A stretch of 64,000 bases of DNA, taken from contig JAFLBX010000002.1 of assembly GCA_017303675.1 (NCBI GenBank), positions 1,525,075 to 1,589,074 of the forward strand, given 5' to 3'. Position 1 is the first letter of the stretch. Each line of letters begins with the position of its first letter. Of this stretch, positions 48,863 through 57,422 are shown piece after piece. Under the pieces are notes generated by a model. The model saw only the letters and a program-made list of their open reading frames with translations. It made no database searches and was not told the DNA's origin. A program made the translations under genes and the position numbers. Source of the stretch: Ignavibacteria bacterium (GTDB lineage: Bacteria > Bacteroidota > Ignavibacteria > Tepidaquicellales > OLB5).

Positions 48863-50743
48863 ATGAAAGAATTAATAAAAGATAAGAAATTTAAATATTT
48901 GTTAGTAGCATTATTCTTTGTTCTGATTTTTGAGATAATGTCTCTATTGGATTTTCATTTTAATAATACTTTTGAAGCTGCATTATTTGGATTAATCAGC
49001 ATCGCGATTGGTTACAGAACGATTTGGAGCGGAATCAGGAATTTAGTCAAATTTAATTTTCGCAGCATTAATACACTCATGTTTATCGCAATATGCGGTG
49101 CGTTTTTTTTAAAACAATATCCTGAGGCTGCTATAGTAATTATACTCTTTACATTAGGTGAATACATGGAAAGATATGGGATTGTAAAAAGTAAATCCGC
49201 TATTCAGTCTTTAATAGATAACTCACCTAAAACCGCCAATATAAAATCCAAAGGTGATGTGCCGATTCAGGAAGTTTCAGTAGGAGAAATAGTTATCATA
49301 AAACCAGGCGATCAGATTCCCCTGGATGGTACAGTTACTGAAGGCACTTCATTTATTGATGAATCTATGATTACAGGCGAACCTATACCGGTTGATAAAC
49401 GAGTTGATGATACCGTATTCGCTGGCTCAATTAATAAACAGGGATATATAGAAATAGAAGTAACTAAGGTATCCAAAGACTCTACCTTGTCGAAAATAAT
49501 TGAGCTTACATTCCAGGCTTCAAAAGCCAGGTCTGATACACAAAGATTTATAAATACGTTCTCAGCTTATTATACCCCAACAATATTGGTTATTGCGGCA
49601 TTTTTGATACTCATTCCCGTTTTATTCCTAAACGGTAATTTTAATGAGTGGCTGTTAATGAGTTTAACTCTTCTGGTTATTTCCTGCCCCTGTGCTTTGG
49701 TTATTTCAACCCCTGTTTCAATATATTCAGCAATAGGAAATGCTTCCTCTAAAGGAATATTAGTTAAGGGCGGAAAGTATCTTGAAGATATAGGAAAAAT
49801 TAAGGCAATTGCCCTGGATAAAACAAGAACTATTACATATGGAAAACCTATTGTAAGTGACATCATTCCGCTTAATGGTTTTTCAAAAAAAGAATTAATT
49901 GCTTGTGCTGCTGGTTTTGAGGTCTTTTCAGAGCATCCCATTGCTCATAGTATTATTGAAAAAGCAAATGAAGAGAACATTGATTTTCATAAGGTTAAAA
50001 ATTTTGAGGCTGTTTTAGGAAAAGGCGTTAAAGGAGATTGCATTGTCTGTTCAGATGCTCACCATGTATTGGGAAGTCTGAAGTTTGTAGCTGAAGAGCA
50101 TACTGTAAAGCAGGACATTGTTAAAGTAGTGGAAAGACTGCAGGAACAGGGAAAAACTGCCCTTGTATTAAGTAATGATAATACTGTAGAGGGCATTATT
50201 GCAGTCTCGGACGAAATTAAGAGTGACAGTAAGAATGCAATAGATGAAATTAAAGTACTGAAAGTAGTACCGGTAATGATGACAGGCGACAATGATAAGG
50301 CAGCTAACTTTGTCGGCTCATCAGTGGGAATTTCTGACTTAAGGAGCCAGTTACTACCGGAAGGGAAATCAAATGAGATAAGTAAACTTATCAACCAGTA
50401 TGGAAATGTGGCTATGGTAGGTGATGGTGTAAACGACGCACCTGCGCTTGCACTTGCCAATATAGGGATAGCAATGGGTTCAGCCGGTTCGGATATTGCC
50501 ATAGAAACAGCAGATATAGCTTTAATGAATGATAACCTCAATTTAATTCCATTTTTAATACGGTTAAGCAGGAAGACTATAAAAACCATCAAAATTAACA
50601 CTATTTTTGCAATTTGTACAAAATTTTTATTTATCGTGCTAGCAGTAATGGGATTAAGCAACCTAGTAATGGCTATCTTTGCTGATGTAGGCGTTACAAT
50701 TTTAGTAATCATAAACAGTTTAAGGCTGTTGAATTTTAAATAA
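48863..50743 (+). CDS. P1B-type heavy-metal ATPase (Zn/Cd/Pb type) with DKTRT site
   Basis: About 626 residues from ATG 48863; a TTG at 48830 only adds an unconserved leader. No N-terminal HMA domain is present. Motifs: MITGEPIPVDKRVDD (actuator), VISCPCALVIST (CPC metal site), SEHPIAHSII (HP loop), MMTGDNDKAA and MVGDGVNDAPALALA. The final helix ADVGVTILVIINSLRLL has the D-x-G of the P1B-2 (Zn/Cd/Pb) group. The phosphorylation site reads ALDKTRTITYGKP instead of D-K-T-G-T: the AGA codon replaces an expected GGN glycine. This could lower or abolish phosphoenzyme formation. A 187-base gap precedes the gene and shows no clear feature. Confidence 0.9.
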   Translation: MKELIKDKKFKYLLVALFFVLIFEIMSLLDFHFNNTFEAALFGLISIAIGYRTIWSGIRNLVKFNFRSINTLMFIAICGAFFLKQYPEAAIVIILFTLGEYMERYGIVKSKSAIQSLIDNSPKTANIKSKGDVPIQEVSVGEIVIIKPGDQIPLDGTVTEGTSFIDESMITGEPIPVDKRVDDTVFAGSINKQGYIEIEVTKVSKDSTLSKIIELTFQASKARSDTQRFINTFSAYYTPTILVIAAFLILIPVLFLNGNFNEWLLMSLTLLVISCPCALVISTPVSIYSAIGNASSKGILVKGGKYLEDIGKIKAIALDKTRTITYGKPIVSDIIPLNGFSKKELIACAAGFEVFSEHPIAHSIIEKANEENIDFHKVKNFEAVLGKGVKGDCIVCSDAHHVLGSLKFVAEEHTVKQDIVKVVERLQEQGKTALVLSNDNTVEGIIAVSDEIKSDSKNAIDEIKVLKVVPVMMTGDNDKAANFVGSSVGISDLRSQLLPEGKSNEISKLINQYGNVAMVGDGVNDAPALALANIGIAMGSAGSDIAIETADIALMNDNLNLIPFLIRLSRKTIKTIKINTIFAICTKFLFIVLAVMGLSNLVMAIFADVGVTILVIINSLRLLNFK

Positions 50744-50752
50744 TTATTTATC

Positions 50753-51982
50753 ATGAAACTATTAAAATTATTGTTTTTGGCTTTTCTGATATTGGAAATC
50801 AACGAGCATTCAGTTTATTCACAGAAATTCAGCATGAATGAAGTTGTTAAAATAGCTATAGAAAATAATCAGGAAATTAAGACAGCTAAATTAAACATAA
50901 AAAAAGAAGAAGCGATAAAGCTTAAATCGTTTAATATACCTCGTCCTGAGTTATTTATTGAGTTCGAAGGAATTAAAGGAAATATAAAAAACTTTGAATC
51001 AAGGAAAATTGGTATTCTGCAGGAAATGGAATTTCCAACAAATTACTTTCTACGTAATGATGTTCAAAGTTCACAGGTAGAAATTTCCAGGCAGGAGTTA
51101 AATAAACTTGCCATTAATCTAAAAAATGAAGTTGAAAATGCATATTTAAGCTTGATCTTAAACATCAAAATGCTTGAAACAGCCCGCGAAAATCTCAAAA
51201 TATATGATGATTTCCTTTTTACAGCGGAAAGAAAATATGACGCAGGCGCAACAAGTAACCTGGAAGTATTAGGCGCTAAGGTAAATAAGATAAAATTTGA
51301 GAACGAGATCAAGAATATTGAGTCAGAAATAATAAAAGCCAGGTCAGAGCTTAAGAAACTGACGAATGTTACTTATTTCAATTTCGTGCCAACTGATGAG
51401 CTTATTTTCAGGGAAATTATACTTAATAAAGAAGAAATAAAAAAAGCAGCATTATCAAATAATCCTGATCTGAAAATAAATAAATATCAAAGGGAAAAGT
51501 TCAGTAATAAATTATCATTAACCAGGTCTGAATTGCTTCCCAAATTTTCTTTCAAATATTACACACAGAAAATTGGAAATGATGCCGGTTTCTGGGGTGT
51601 TGAGTTTGGCTTGGGTGTACCATTATGGTTCTGGTGGGAAGAGACCGGTAATATAAAGGAAGCAGGTTATGAACTGGATATTGCTTCAAATGAAGAAATA
51701 AATATAAAAAGAACAATTGAAAATGATGTTAACCGTACATTTGAAGAATTTGAAAACGGGTTAAGGGAGTCTTTATTTTTCCATACGGAAGCTATGCCGG
51801 AGACAGATGAAATATTAAGACAGGCTAAGATAAGCTACATAGAGGGAGCAATTGATTATGTGGAATATTTACAGGCTTTACAGATAGTTTATGAAACACG
51901 GACACAATACCTTAGATCATTATTCAGCTATTACGCTTCTATTTATAAATTAGAAAAACTTATTGCGGGAGAAATAAAATGA
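50753..51982 (+). CDS. czcC: TolC-family outer-membrane factor (CzcC/CusC-like)
   Basis: A 409-residue outer-membrane efflux channel. The signal peptide is MKLLKLLFLAFLILEINEHSVYSQ. Two OEP repeats are seen as long heptad helices: FSMNEVVKIAIENNQEIKTAKL with NNKLSLTRSELLPKFSF, and IEKNDVNRTFEEF-type coil with ARENLKIYDDFLFTAERKYDAGATSNLEVLGA. DYVEYLQALQIVYETRTQYLRSLF ends the second repeat. It would complete the RND pump and adaptor to a cell-spanning complex. It starts 9 bases after the ATPase gene, and its stop overlaps the next small gene (ATGA). Confidence 0.88.
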   Translation: MKLLKLLFLAFLILEINEHSVYSQKFSMNEVVKIAIENNQEIKTAKLNIKKEEAIKLKSFNIPRPELFIEFEGIKGNIKNFESRKIGILQEMEFPTNYFLRNDVQSSQVEISRQELNKLAINLKNEVENAYLSLILNIKMLETARENLKIYDDFLFTAERKYDAGATSNLEVLGAKVNKIKFENEIKNIESEIIKARSELKKLTNVTYFNFVPTDELIFREIILNKEEIKKAALSNNPDLKINKYQREKFSNKLSLTRSELLPKFSFKYYTQKIGNDAGFWGVEFGLGVPLWFWWEETGNIKEAGYELDIASNEEINIKRTIENDVNRTFEEFENGLRESLFFHTEAMPETDEILRQAKISYIEGAIDYVEYLQALQIVYETRTQYLRSLFSYYASIYKLEKLIAGEIK

Positions 51983-52146
51983 CAAAATTAAAATTATTTT
52001 TAATTCTTTGTATCTTATCAGGTTCATTGGTAATTCCAGGCTGTACAAAAGAGGAAAGCAAGAAAAAAGAGGCAGATACAAAAAATGAAAATAAAAAAGA
52101 CGATGGACATGACCATAAAGAAGGGGATGGACATAATCATAAATAG
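51979..52146 (+). CDS. 55-aa lipoprotein with His-rich tail
   Basis: A small gene from ATG 51979 to TAG 52146. It begins inside the stop of the outer-membrane factor gene (ATGA). The product has a lysine-bearing hydrophobic signal (MTKLKLFLILCILSG) and a lipobox-like VIPGC. A charged Lys/Glu linker follows, and the end is rich in metal ligands: DGHDHKEGDGHNHK. This reads as a lipid-anchored metal-binding tail on the inner leaflet of the outer membrane or the periplasmic side of the inner membrane. The location between the CzcC- and CzcB-like genes fits a periplasmic metal donor or buffer. A convincing gene despite its size. Confidence 0.68.
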   Translation: MTKLKLFLILCILSGSLVIPGCTKEESKKKEADTKNENKKDDGHDHKEGDGHNHK

Positions 52147-52179
52147 CATTCTATTATGTAATCCAAAAATGAAATAATT

Positions 52180-53508
52180 ATGAATATAATAATCAAACTA
52201 AAAGGAATTATAATAACTCTTATGTTTATTATCGCAGCAATGGTAATTCAGAGCTGTGGCGATAGTAATAAGGAGCAGGGTGATACGAAGCCTGAAGAAG
52301 AAAACCATTCTGAAGAGAATGAAACCCGCGAGGTTGCTTTAACTGATGATCAGATAAAATTAATGGGCATTGAAAGCGAAAAGCTTGCTCTTGAAAATAT
52401 ATCGGGTTACATTAAGGTAAACGGCGAAGTTGTGATAAACCCTGACCAGGAATCAAAAGTAGGGAGCATTATTCCGGGTAGGGTAAGGAAAATTTATGTT
52501 AAAGAGGGTTCATATGTCAGAGCCGGTCAAACTCTGGCTGTAATAGAAAACCCGCAGCTTATAGATGTTCAGGTTGAATATATAAATTCTAAGAATGAAT
52601 ATGAATATTCAAAAAGAGAATACGAAAGACAGTTAAAGCTTAACAGCGATAACATAGGCTCAAAAAAAACATTAAATGAACTTGAATCAAAATATAAAAA
52701 GGCGCTGGCAGATTATAAAACATTAGAGGAAAAATTAAGCAGTTACAGGATATCCAAGAACAGGTTTGATAATATATATGAAGATACTGTAGCTAATTTA
52801 CAAAGGTATTATTCAATTACCGCGCCTATTTCAGGTAACATAATAGAAAGAAATGTATCTGTCGGACAGTATGTTGAGCCTTCCGGCGATATGTTCCATA
52901 TAATTAATACCTCTACTGTATTTGTAGATCTAAATGTTTTTGAACAGGATCTGCCGTATGTTTCAGCGGGGCAGAAAGTAACATTGGATGTATCAGTTGA
53001 TCCTTATGAAGTTTATGAAGGACAAATAATTTTTGTAAATAAGGTCTTTGATGATGCAAAGCGTACGGTAAAAGTAAGGGTAGCCATTAACAACAAAAAT
53101 GAGAAGTTACTGCCCAATATGTTTGTTTCTGCTAAGATATATGTTAAGCAGGAAAGTGTTCTTGCGGTGCCAATTTCTGCAATTGAAACAGAAGGTGAGA
53201 GTAAGTATATTTTCGTAAAAACCGACGAGATAAAAGAAATCGAAGATCATGATGAGCACAAAGAAGATGAACACAGTGAAGAAGAACATAAAGAAGAAGC
53301 CGGAAAAAACGATAAAGCAGGTAAAGAGGAACACAAAAAAGGTATTGTCTTCAAAAAGATAATTGTAAACACCGGTGTTTCAGACGATAAATTTATCCAG
53401 ATATTTCCATTGGAAGAATTAAAAGAAGGCGAATATATCGTTACTAAAGGAACCTTTTATTTAAAATCTGAGCTTAAAAAAGGTGAACTGGGAGAGCATG
53501 AACATTGA
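52180..53508 (+). CDS. czcB: RND adaptor (membrane-fusion protein, CzcB/CusB-like)
   Basis: A 442-residue periplasmic adaptor, probably a lipoprotein: FIIAAMVIQSCGDSN has a lipobox-like IQSC. The barrel-sandwich half-motif is GSIIPGRVRKIYVKEGSYVRAGQTLAVIENPQL. A coiled hairpin follows (YSKREYERQLKLN to NRFDNIYEDTV), then ITAPISGNIIERNVSVGQYVEPSGD and the beta-barrel LNVFEQDLPYVSAGQKVTLDV. Between the membrane-proximal strands a His/Glu-rich loop appears (DHDEHKEDEHSEEEHKEEA), a likely metal-binding insertion. The C-terminus KGTFYLKSELKKGELGEHEH is copied in the relic at 54003-54132. Confidence 0.92.
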   Translation: MNIIIKLKGIIITLMFIIAAMVIQSCGDSNKEQGDTKPEEENHSEENETREVALTDDQIKLMGIESEKLALENISGYIKVNGEVVINPDQESKVGSIIPGRVRKIYVKEGSYVRAGQTLAVIENPQLIDVQVEYINSKNEYEYSKREYERQLKLNSDNIGSKKTLNELESKYKKALADYKTLEEKLSSYRISKNRFDNIYEDTVANLQRYYSITAPISGNIIERNVSVGQYVEPSGDMFHIINTSTVFVDLNVFEQDLPYVSAGQKVTLDVSVDPYEVYEGQIIFVNKVFDDAKRTVKVRVAINNKNEKLLPNMFVSAKIYVKQESVLAVPISAIETEGESKYIFVKTDEIKEIEDHDEHKEDEHSEEEHKEEAGKNDKAGKEEHKKGIVFKKIIVNTGVSDDKFIQIFPLEELKEGEYIVTKGTFYLKSELKKGELGEHEH

Positions 53509-53554
53509 CAAATGACATTTAGAAAATAACAATAAATTATTAAACATTTTTAAT

Positions 53555-53971
53555 ATGTTCAAACACACAATATGTATTATATTCGTTTTTTTCCTTTCAT
53601 TACCGGTATGTTCAAAAAGTATCCACTATATTAATTTTAGTACATTAAATTATAGAGTAGATACTCTTAAACAAAGATTATATGAAGCACCGGAAATTGA
53701 ACAATTGTATGGGTCTTTTACAATTATAGATACATCAGGTTTAATTATATATTTCCAGATGCATAAGCATTTTAGGTATGGAGAATATAAAAAGTACTAT
53801 TATAGTATTAGTAAAACTGGCAGAATTTATGAATTGAATTATGAAAATTTATATGTAGATTTCAATGATAACAAAAAGTTCTTGGAATTAGTGGAAAAAA
53901 GTAAAAAATCGTTGTCTGAAATTATTGATGGAATTACATATGTCAATTATTTATTGAAAAAGACTTTGTAA
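53555..53971 (+). CDS. Exported hypothetical protein within the metal island
   Basis: A 138-residue protein with a signal peptide (MFKHTICIIFVFFLSLPVCSKS). The mature part has alternating strands and tyrosines (YGSFTIIDTSGLIIYFQMHKHFRYGEYKKYYYSISKTGRIYELNY) and ends in a helix (KKFLELVEKSKKSLSEIIDG). No family is recognised. The base composition is AT-rich like the R-M locus at the right end. It sits between the adaptor gene and a relic of a second adaptor gene and may have been inserted there. Confidence 0.55.
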   Translation: MFKHTICIIFVFFLSLPVCSKSIHYINFSTLNYRVDTLKQRLYEAPEIEQLYGSFTIIDTSGLIIYFQMHKHFRYGEYKKYYYSISKTGRIYELNYENLYVDFNDNKKFLELVEKSKKSLSEIIDGITYVNYLLKKTL

Positions 53972-54002
53972 TTACTAAATATTACTTTTAAGTTGATTGG
54001 TT

Positions 54003-54132
54003 TGGCTTAAGAAGTATAAATATATTCCAGATTGATAAACTGAAAAACGGTGAGGAAATAGTAATAAAAGGCACGTTTTATTTGAAATCAGAAATGAAAA
54101 AAGGCGAACTTAGCGGAGAACACGCCCATTAG
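54003..54132 (+). pseudogene. C-terminal relic of a second RND adaptor gene
   Basis: In one frame from about 54003 to TAG 54130-54132 the sequence reads FQIDKLKNGEEIVIKGTF then YLKSEMKKGELSGEHAH. This closely follows the final residues of the intact adaptor (ELKEGEYIVTKGTFYLKSELKKGELGEHEH). An in-frame TAA lies just before the readable part, and no start or barrel-sandwich region exists. Most of the gene is gone. It implies a former tandem adaptor copy or a leftover from recombination at this locus. Confidence 0.72.
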
Positions 54133-54167
54133 AATTGAATTATCCGTAATTTAAAATTATCAGAGTT

Positions 54168-56495
54168 TTAAAACCCTATACTTCCCGGCGGAGGTTCACC
54201 TGTTGTTTCAGTACCTTCCGTTGGTGTAAAAGCATGAGTCATTGAGCATCTTCGGCCCGTGTTCCTTTTCAGAATAAGGTCATTATATGCCGGGCAGGTT
54301 TCATTTGCAAGCAATCCGGTAACAGTGCATATATTAGCCTCCTCAACATCAGGGGGCATTTCAAAATACTTCAATTCCATTGTTGTTTGCGGGTCATCAT
54401 AAACATATTTCATAAACCTGCCCCAAATCGGCGCAGCGGCTCTGCCGCCCTGTCCGTATCCGCCGCCGAATTTTATGCGCGGGTCATCAAATCCAAGCCA
54501 GCATCCTGCCACAAGCTGCGGCGTGAATCCGACAAACCAGGCATCGGTGTAATCCTGTGTAGTACCCGTCTTACCGGCTGCAGGCCTGTTGAACCAGTTC
54601 CTTATTGATGCAGCAGTACCATCGTTCACTACATCTTCCATCATATCGCTCATCATGTATGCAACACCTTCGCTTATTACTTCCCTTGTTTCAGGAATTG
54701 ACTCTTCTATTATATTGCCGTAACGGTCTTCAATTCTTAAAATTGCATGAGGCTCAACCCATATTCCTTCATTTGGGAAAACACCGTACGCGCTTGTCAT
54801 TTCAAGCGGTGATACTTCGCCTACGCCCAGTGAAAGTGAAAGCACATTTGGTAATTCTGAATTAATTCCCATCTTATGCGCAAGCTTTATTACCTGGTCT
54901 ATCGGCGCAATTTCCATAGCTGTTCTCACAGCAACTACGTTTATTGAGTGAGTGATACCATCGCGCAGTGAAACCATTCCGCCGGTTCCGCCGCCTTTGG
55001 GTGCCCATGTCTGGCCGCCGATAACAACTTTGAGCGGATCATTTGAAATTGTGTATGCGGGCGAATACCCGTTTTCTATGGCAGTGGTATAAACAAATGG
55101 TTTAAATGATGAACCCGGCTGACGCTTTATCTGTGTAACATGATTAAGCCCGTATTTAAAGGGATAATTCGGATTTTGTCCGACCATAGCTTTAATTTCG
55201 CCGGTTTTAGGATCGATCACAACAAAACCAACCTGGACGGCTATTTCACGCTCTTTAACTTTTTCTACGAACTCATTATCCTGTTTAAGCTTATTGAAAA
55301 TTCTCTGCCGGTCCTGGTCTGTTTTCGCTTTTTTATACTCATCGCTTTGTTTAATATATTTTTCAACGGATTCATTGAGCAACTGGCGATTACCCTTCCA
55401 GTTCCAGGTGGAATTAAATGAACGCTGAAAATCCTTAAGCTGGTTGGTAACTGCGTCAACAGCATGCTTTTGCATGCGTGAATTCAGCGTAGTTGTAACA
55501 ATAAGGCCATCCCTGTAAATATTAAAACCGTACTTCTCTGATTTTTTTTCAAGTACCTGCCTTACATATTCGCTGAACTGACCGCCGAGTCCTGTTGATT
55601 TTTTCTGTATAGTTCTTGGCTGCGCCTTGATGGGATCATTTTTGGCCAGCTCATAAACTTCCTTTGTAATGTAGCCTTCTTCCTGCATATTGTTCAGAAC
55701 AATATTTCTGCGATCAAGGCAGTTTTCAGGATTTTCTATCGGGTCATAAAAGCCTGAGGGGTTCTTTACCATTCCGACTAGCATTGCGCACTCATCAAGC
55801 GTAAGATCAGTAACTGATTTATCAAAAAATGTTTTAGCGGCTGCTTCTACTCCGTATGCACCCCTGCCGAAATATACTTGGTTAAGATACAGAAGCAGAA
55901 TTTCTTCCTTTGTATAAGTTTTTTCTATCTGTACGGCAGTTATAGCTTCGCGAAGCTTTCTGGTCATGGATATTGCCTGGCCAATTTCTGTCCTGTAAAG
56001 ATTTCTTGCAAGCTGCTGGGTTATTGTGCTTGCCCCTTCCTTTACCGAAAAGGACATTACATTTTTCACCATTGCCTTTATAATCCTGTCAACATCAACA
56101 CCCCAGTGTTTATAAAATTTCCTGTCTTCAGTTGCAATTACAGCATTGATGAGATCTTTCGGAATAGCATCGATTGAAACAATAGTCCTGTTTTCTATAA
56201 ATAGCTGGTCAATAAGCTCGCCGTCTTCGGAGTAGATCTTTGTCGCGAGGTCAGTTTTGGGATTTTCGAGGCTCGAAAGCGGCGGCAGCCCGTTAAAAAG
56301 AAACGCGCCATATGAAATTACTAATACAGATATGATAATTAAGAATAGGGCAAAAATGCTAAGCTTTCTTTTTGATGAACGTTTCTTTTTGTTCATCATA
56401 TTCCTTCTGAAATCGCGGTTATTAAAATACTCTTCGCGTTCTGAAGACTTTGTTATCCTGCTGTTATTTTCGTTTTTCTTTTTTCCGCCGAACAT
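54168..56495 (-). CDS. pbpA: Penicillin-binding protein 1A (class A, bifunctional)
   Basis: Polymerises and cross-links peptidoglycan. The 775 residues begin with a basic cytoplasmic region (RKRSSKRKLS), a single TM near 45-67 (FALFLIIISVLVISYGAFLF), then the GT51 glycosyltransferase domain with ATEDRKFYKHWGVD (catalytic Glu), STITQQLARNLYRT, and YLNQVYFGRGAYGVEAAA. The transpeptidase domain has RQPGSSFKPFVY (the SxxK serine), SINVVA (SxN), and AGKTGTTQDYTDAW (KTG). The C-terminal 50 residues include ETCPAYND and a threonine/proline-rich tail. It starts at ATG 56495, 25 bases from lpxH. Confidence 0.95.
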   Translation of the reverse strand: MFGGKKKNENNSRITKSSEREEYFNNRDFRRNMMNKKKRSSKRKLSIFALFLIIISVLVISYGAFLFNGLPPLSSLENPKTDLATKIYSEDGELIDQLFIENRTIVSIDAIPKDLINAVIATEDRKFYKHWGVDVDRIIKAMVKNVMSFSVKEGASTITQQLARNLYRTEIGQAISMTRKLREAITAVQIEKTYTKEEILLLYLNQVYFGRGAYGVEAAAKTFFDKSVTDLTLDECAMLVGMVKNPSGFYDPIENPENCLDRRNIVLNNMQEEGYITKEVYELAKNDPIKAQPRTIQKKSTGLGGQFSEYVRQVLEKKSEKYGFNIYRDGLIVTTTLNSRMQKHAVDAVTNQLKDFQRSFNSTWNWKGNRQLLNESVEKYIKQSDEYKKAKTDQDRQRIFNKLKQDNEFVEKVKEREIAVQVGFVVIDPKTGEIKAMVGQNPNYPFKYGLNHVTQIKRQPGSSFKPFVYTTAIENGYSPAYTISNDPLKVVIGGQTWAPKGGGTGGMVSLRDGITHSINVVAVRTAMEIAPIDQVIKLAHKMGINSELPNVLSLSLGVGEVSPLEMTSAYGVFPNEGIWVEPHAILRIEDRYGNIIEESIPETREVISEGVAYMMSDMMEDVVNDGTAASIRNWFNRPAAGKTGTTQDYTDAWFVGFTPQLVAGCWLGFDDPRIKFGGGYGQGGRAAAPIWGRFMKYVYDDPQTTMELKYFEMPPDVEEANICTVTGLLANETCPAYNDLILKRNTGRRCSMTHAFTPTEGTETTGEPPPGSIGF

Positions 56496-56520
56496 CTATG
56501 GTTTAAATCCTCTGATTTTC

Positions 56521-57300
56521 TTATTCAAATTTTTTAAGCTCAAATATTCCGTTTGAATATGAGCCGTACGTAAAATTTTTGATCCAGTCGCCCAGGGTTA
56601 TATAATAACCAACCCTGCCATTATTTTTAAGCTCTATATACTGGGGTTTATGAATATGCCCCATTACAACAAAATCTGCGCCTTCTCCTATTTTACCCGA
56701 TGCAAAATCACGCATACCGCCTGAACCATGTGAACCTGTTTTACTGCTCTCAGGATATGTTTCTATTACTCTCTGCCTGTCATCAGTATGAAGCCTTGAT
56801 TTTTTTGATGAACCCTGTGCCAGCCAAAGACCGATATCGGGATGAACAAGTGAATACAGGAACTGATTAACCGGGCTGCGGAGAATCTTTTTAATTATCT
56901 TATAACCCGTATCTCCTTTTGAAAGCCCGTCGCCGTGAGTAATGAAGAATTTTTTCCCGTCAAGCTCAGTTTCAAGTGAGTCACTGTAAAGCTTCAGTCC
57001 AACATCATCACGGAGATATGTATTTAGCCAAAAATCATGGTTCCCGGAAAAAAAATTTACATTAATACCCTGCTCAACAATTTCATTCAGCTTCGCAAGG
57101 GTTCTGTAAAACCCTTTTGGAACAGCTCTTCTGTATTCTATCCAGCAGTCAAAAAGATCGCCTACAATAAAAATTTCGCGGGCATTTAACCTTATACTTT
57201 CAAGAAAACTTACAAGTTTCCTTTCCTTTTGTTTTTCTTCATCTTTTCCCAGGAAACCCAGATGCACATCAGAGAAAAAATAATACTTTTTTTCTTCCAA
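56521..57300 (-). CDS. lpxH: UDP-2,3-diacylglucosamine diphosphatase LpxH-like
   Basis: Removes UMP from UDP-2,3-diacyl-glucosamine to give lipid X in lipid A synthesis, at the inner face of the cytoplasmic membrane. The 259 residues include the metal set YFFSDVHLGFLG, IFIVGDLFDCWIEYR, FFSGNHDFWLN, FITHGDGLSKGDTGYK, and FVVMGHIHKPQY. All five metallophosphoesterase blocks are present. It indicates that the host makes a lipid-A-bearing outer membrane. It lies 25 bases upstream of the PBP1A gene on the same strand. Confidence 0.9.
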   Translation of the reverse strand: MEEKKYYFFSDVHLGFLGKDEEKQKERKLVSFLESIRLNAREIFIVGDLFDCWIEYRRAVPKGFYRTLAKLNEIVEQGINVNFFSGNHDFWLNTYLRDDVGLKLYSDSLETELDGKKFFITHGDGLSKGDTGYKIIKKILRSPVNQFLYSLVHPDIGLWLAQGSSKKSRLHTDDRQRVIETYPESSKTGSHGSGGMRDFASGKIGEGADFVVMGHIHKPQYIELKNNGRVGYYITLGDWIKNFTYGSYSNGIFELKKFE

Positions 57301-57422
57301 AAACTAGTGGTTTTATTAACTTTAGCTTAAATTCCGCTTCGGGGAAAAATAATTTCCCGTAATTTAAAGTTAATTCTTTTTTAAAAGATAGAAAATACAA
57401 TAATGTAATCTTTTGTGGTGGT

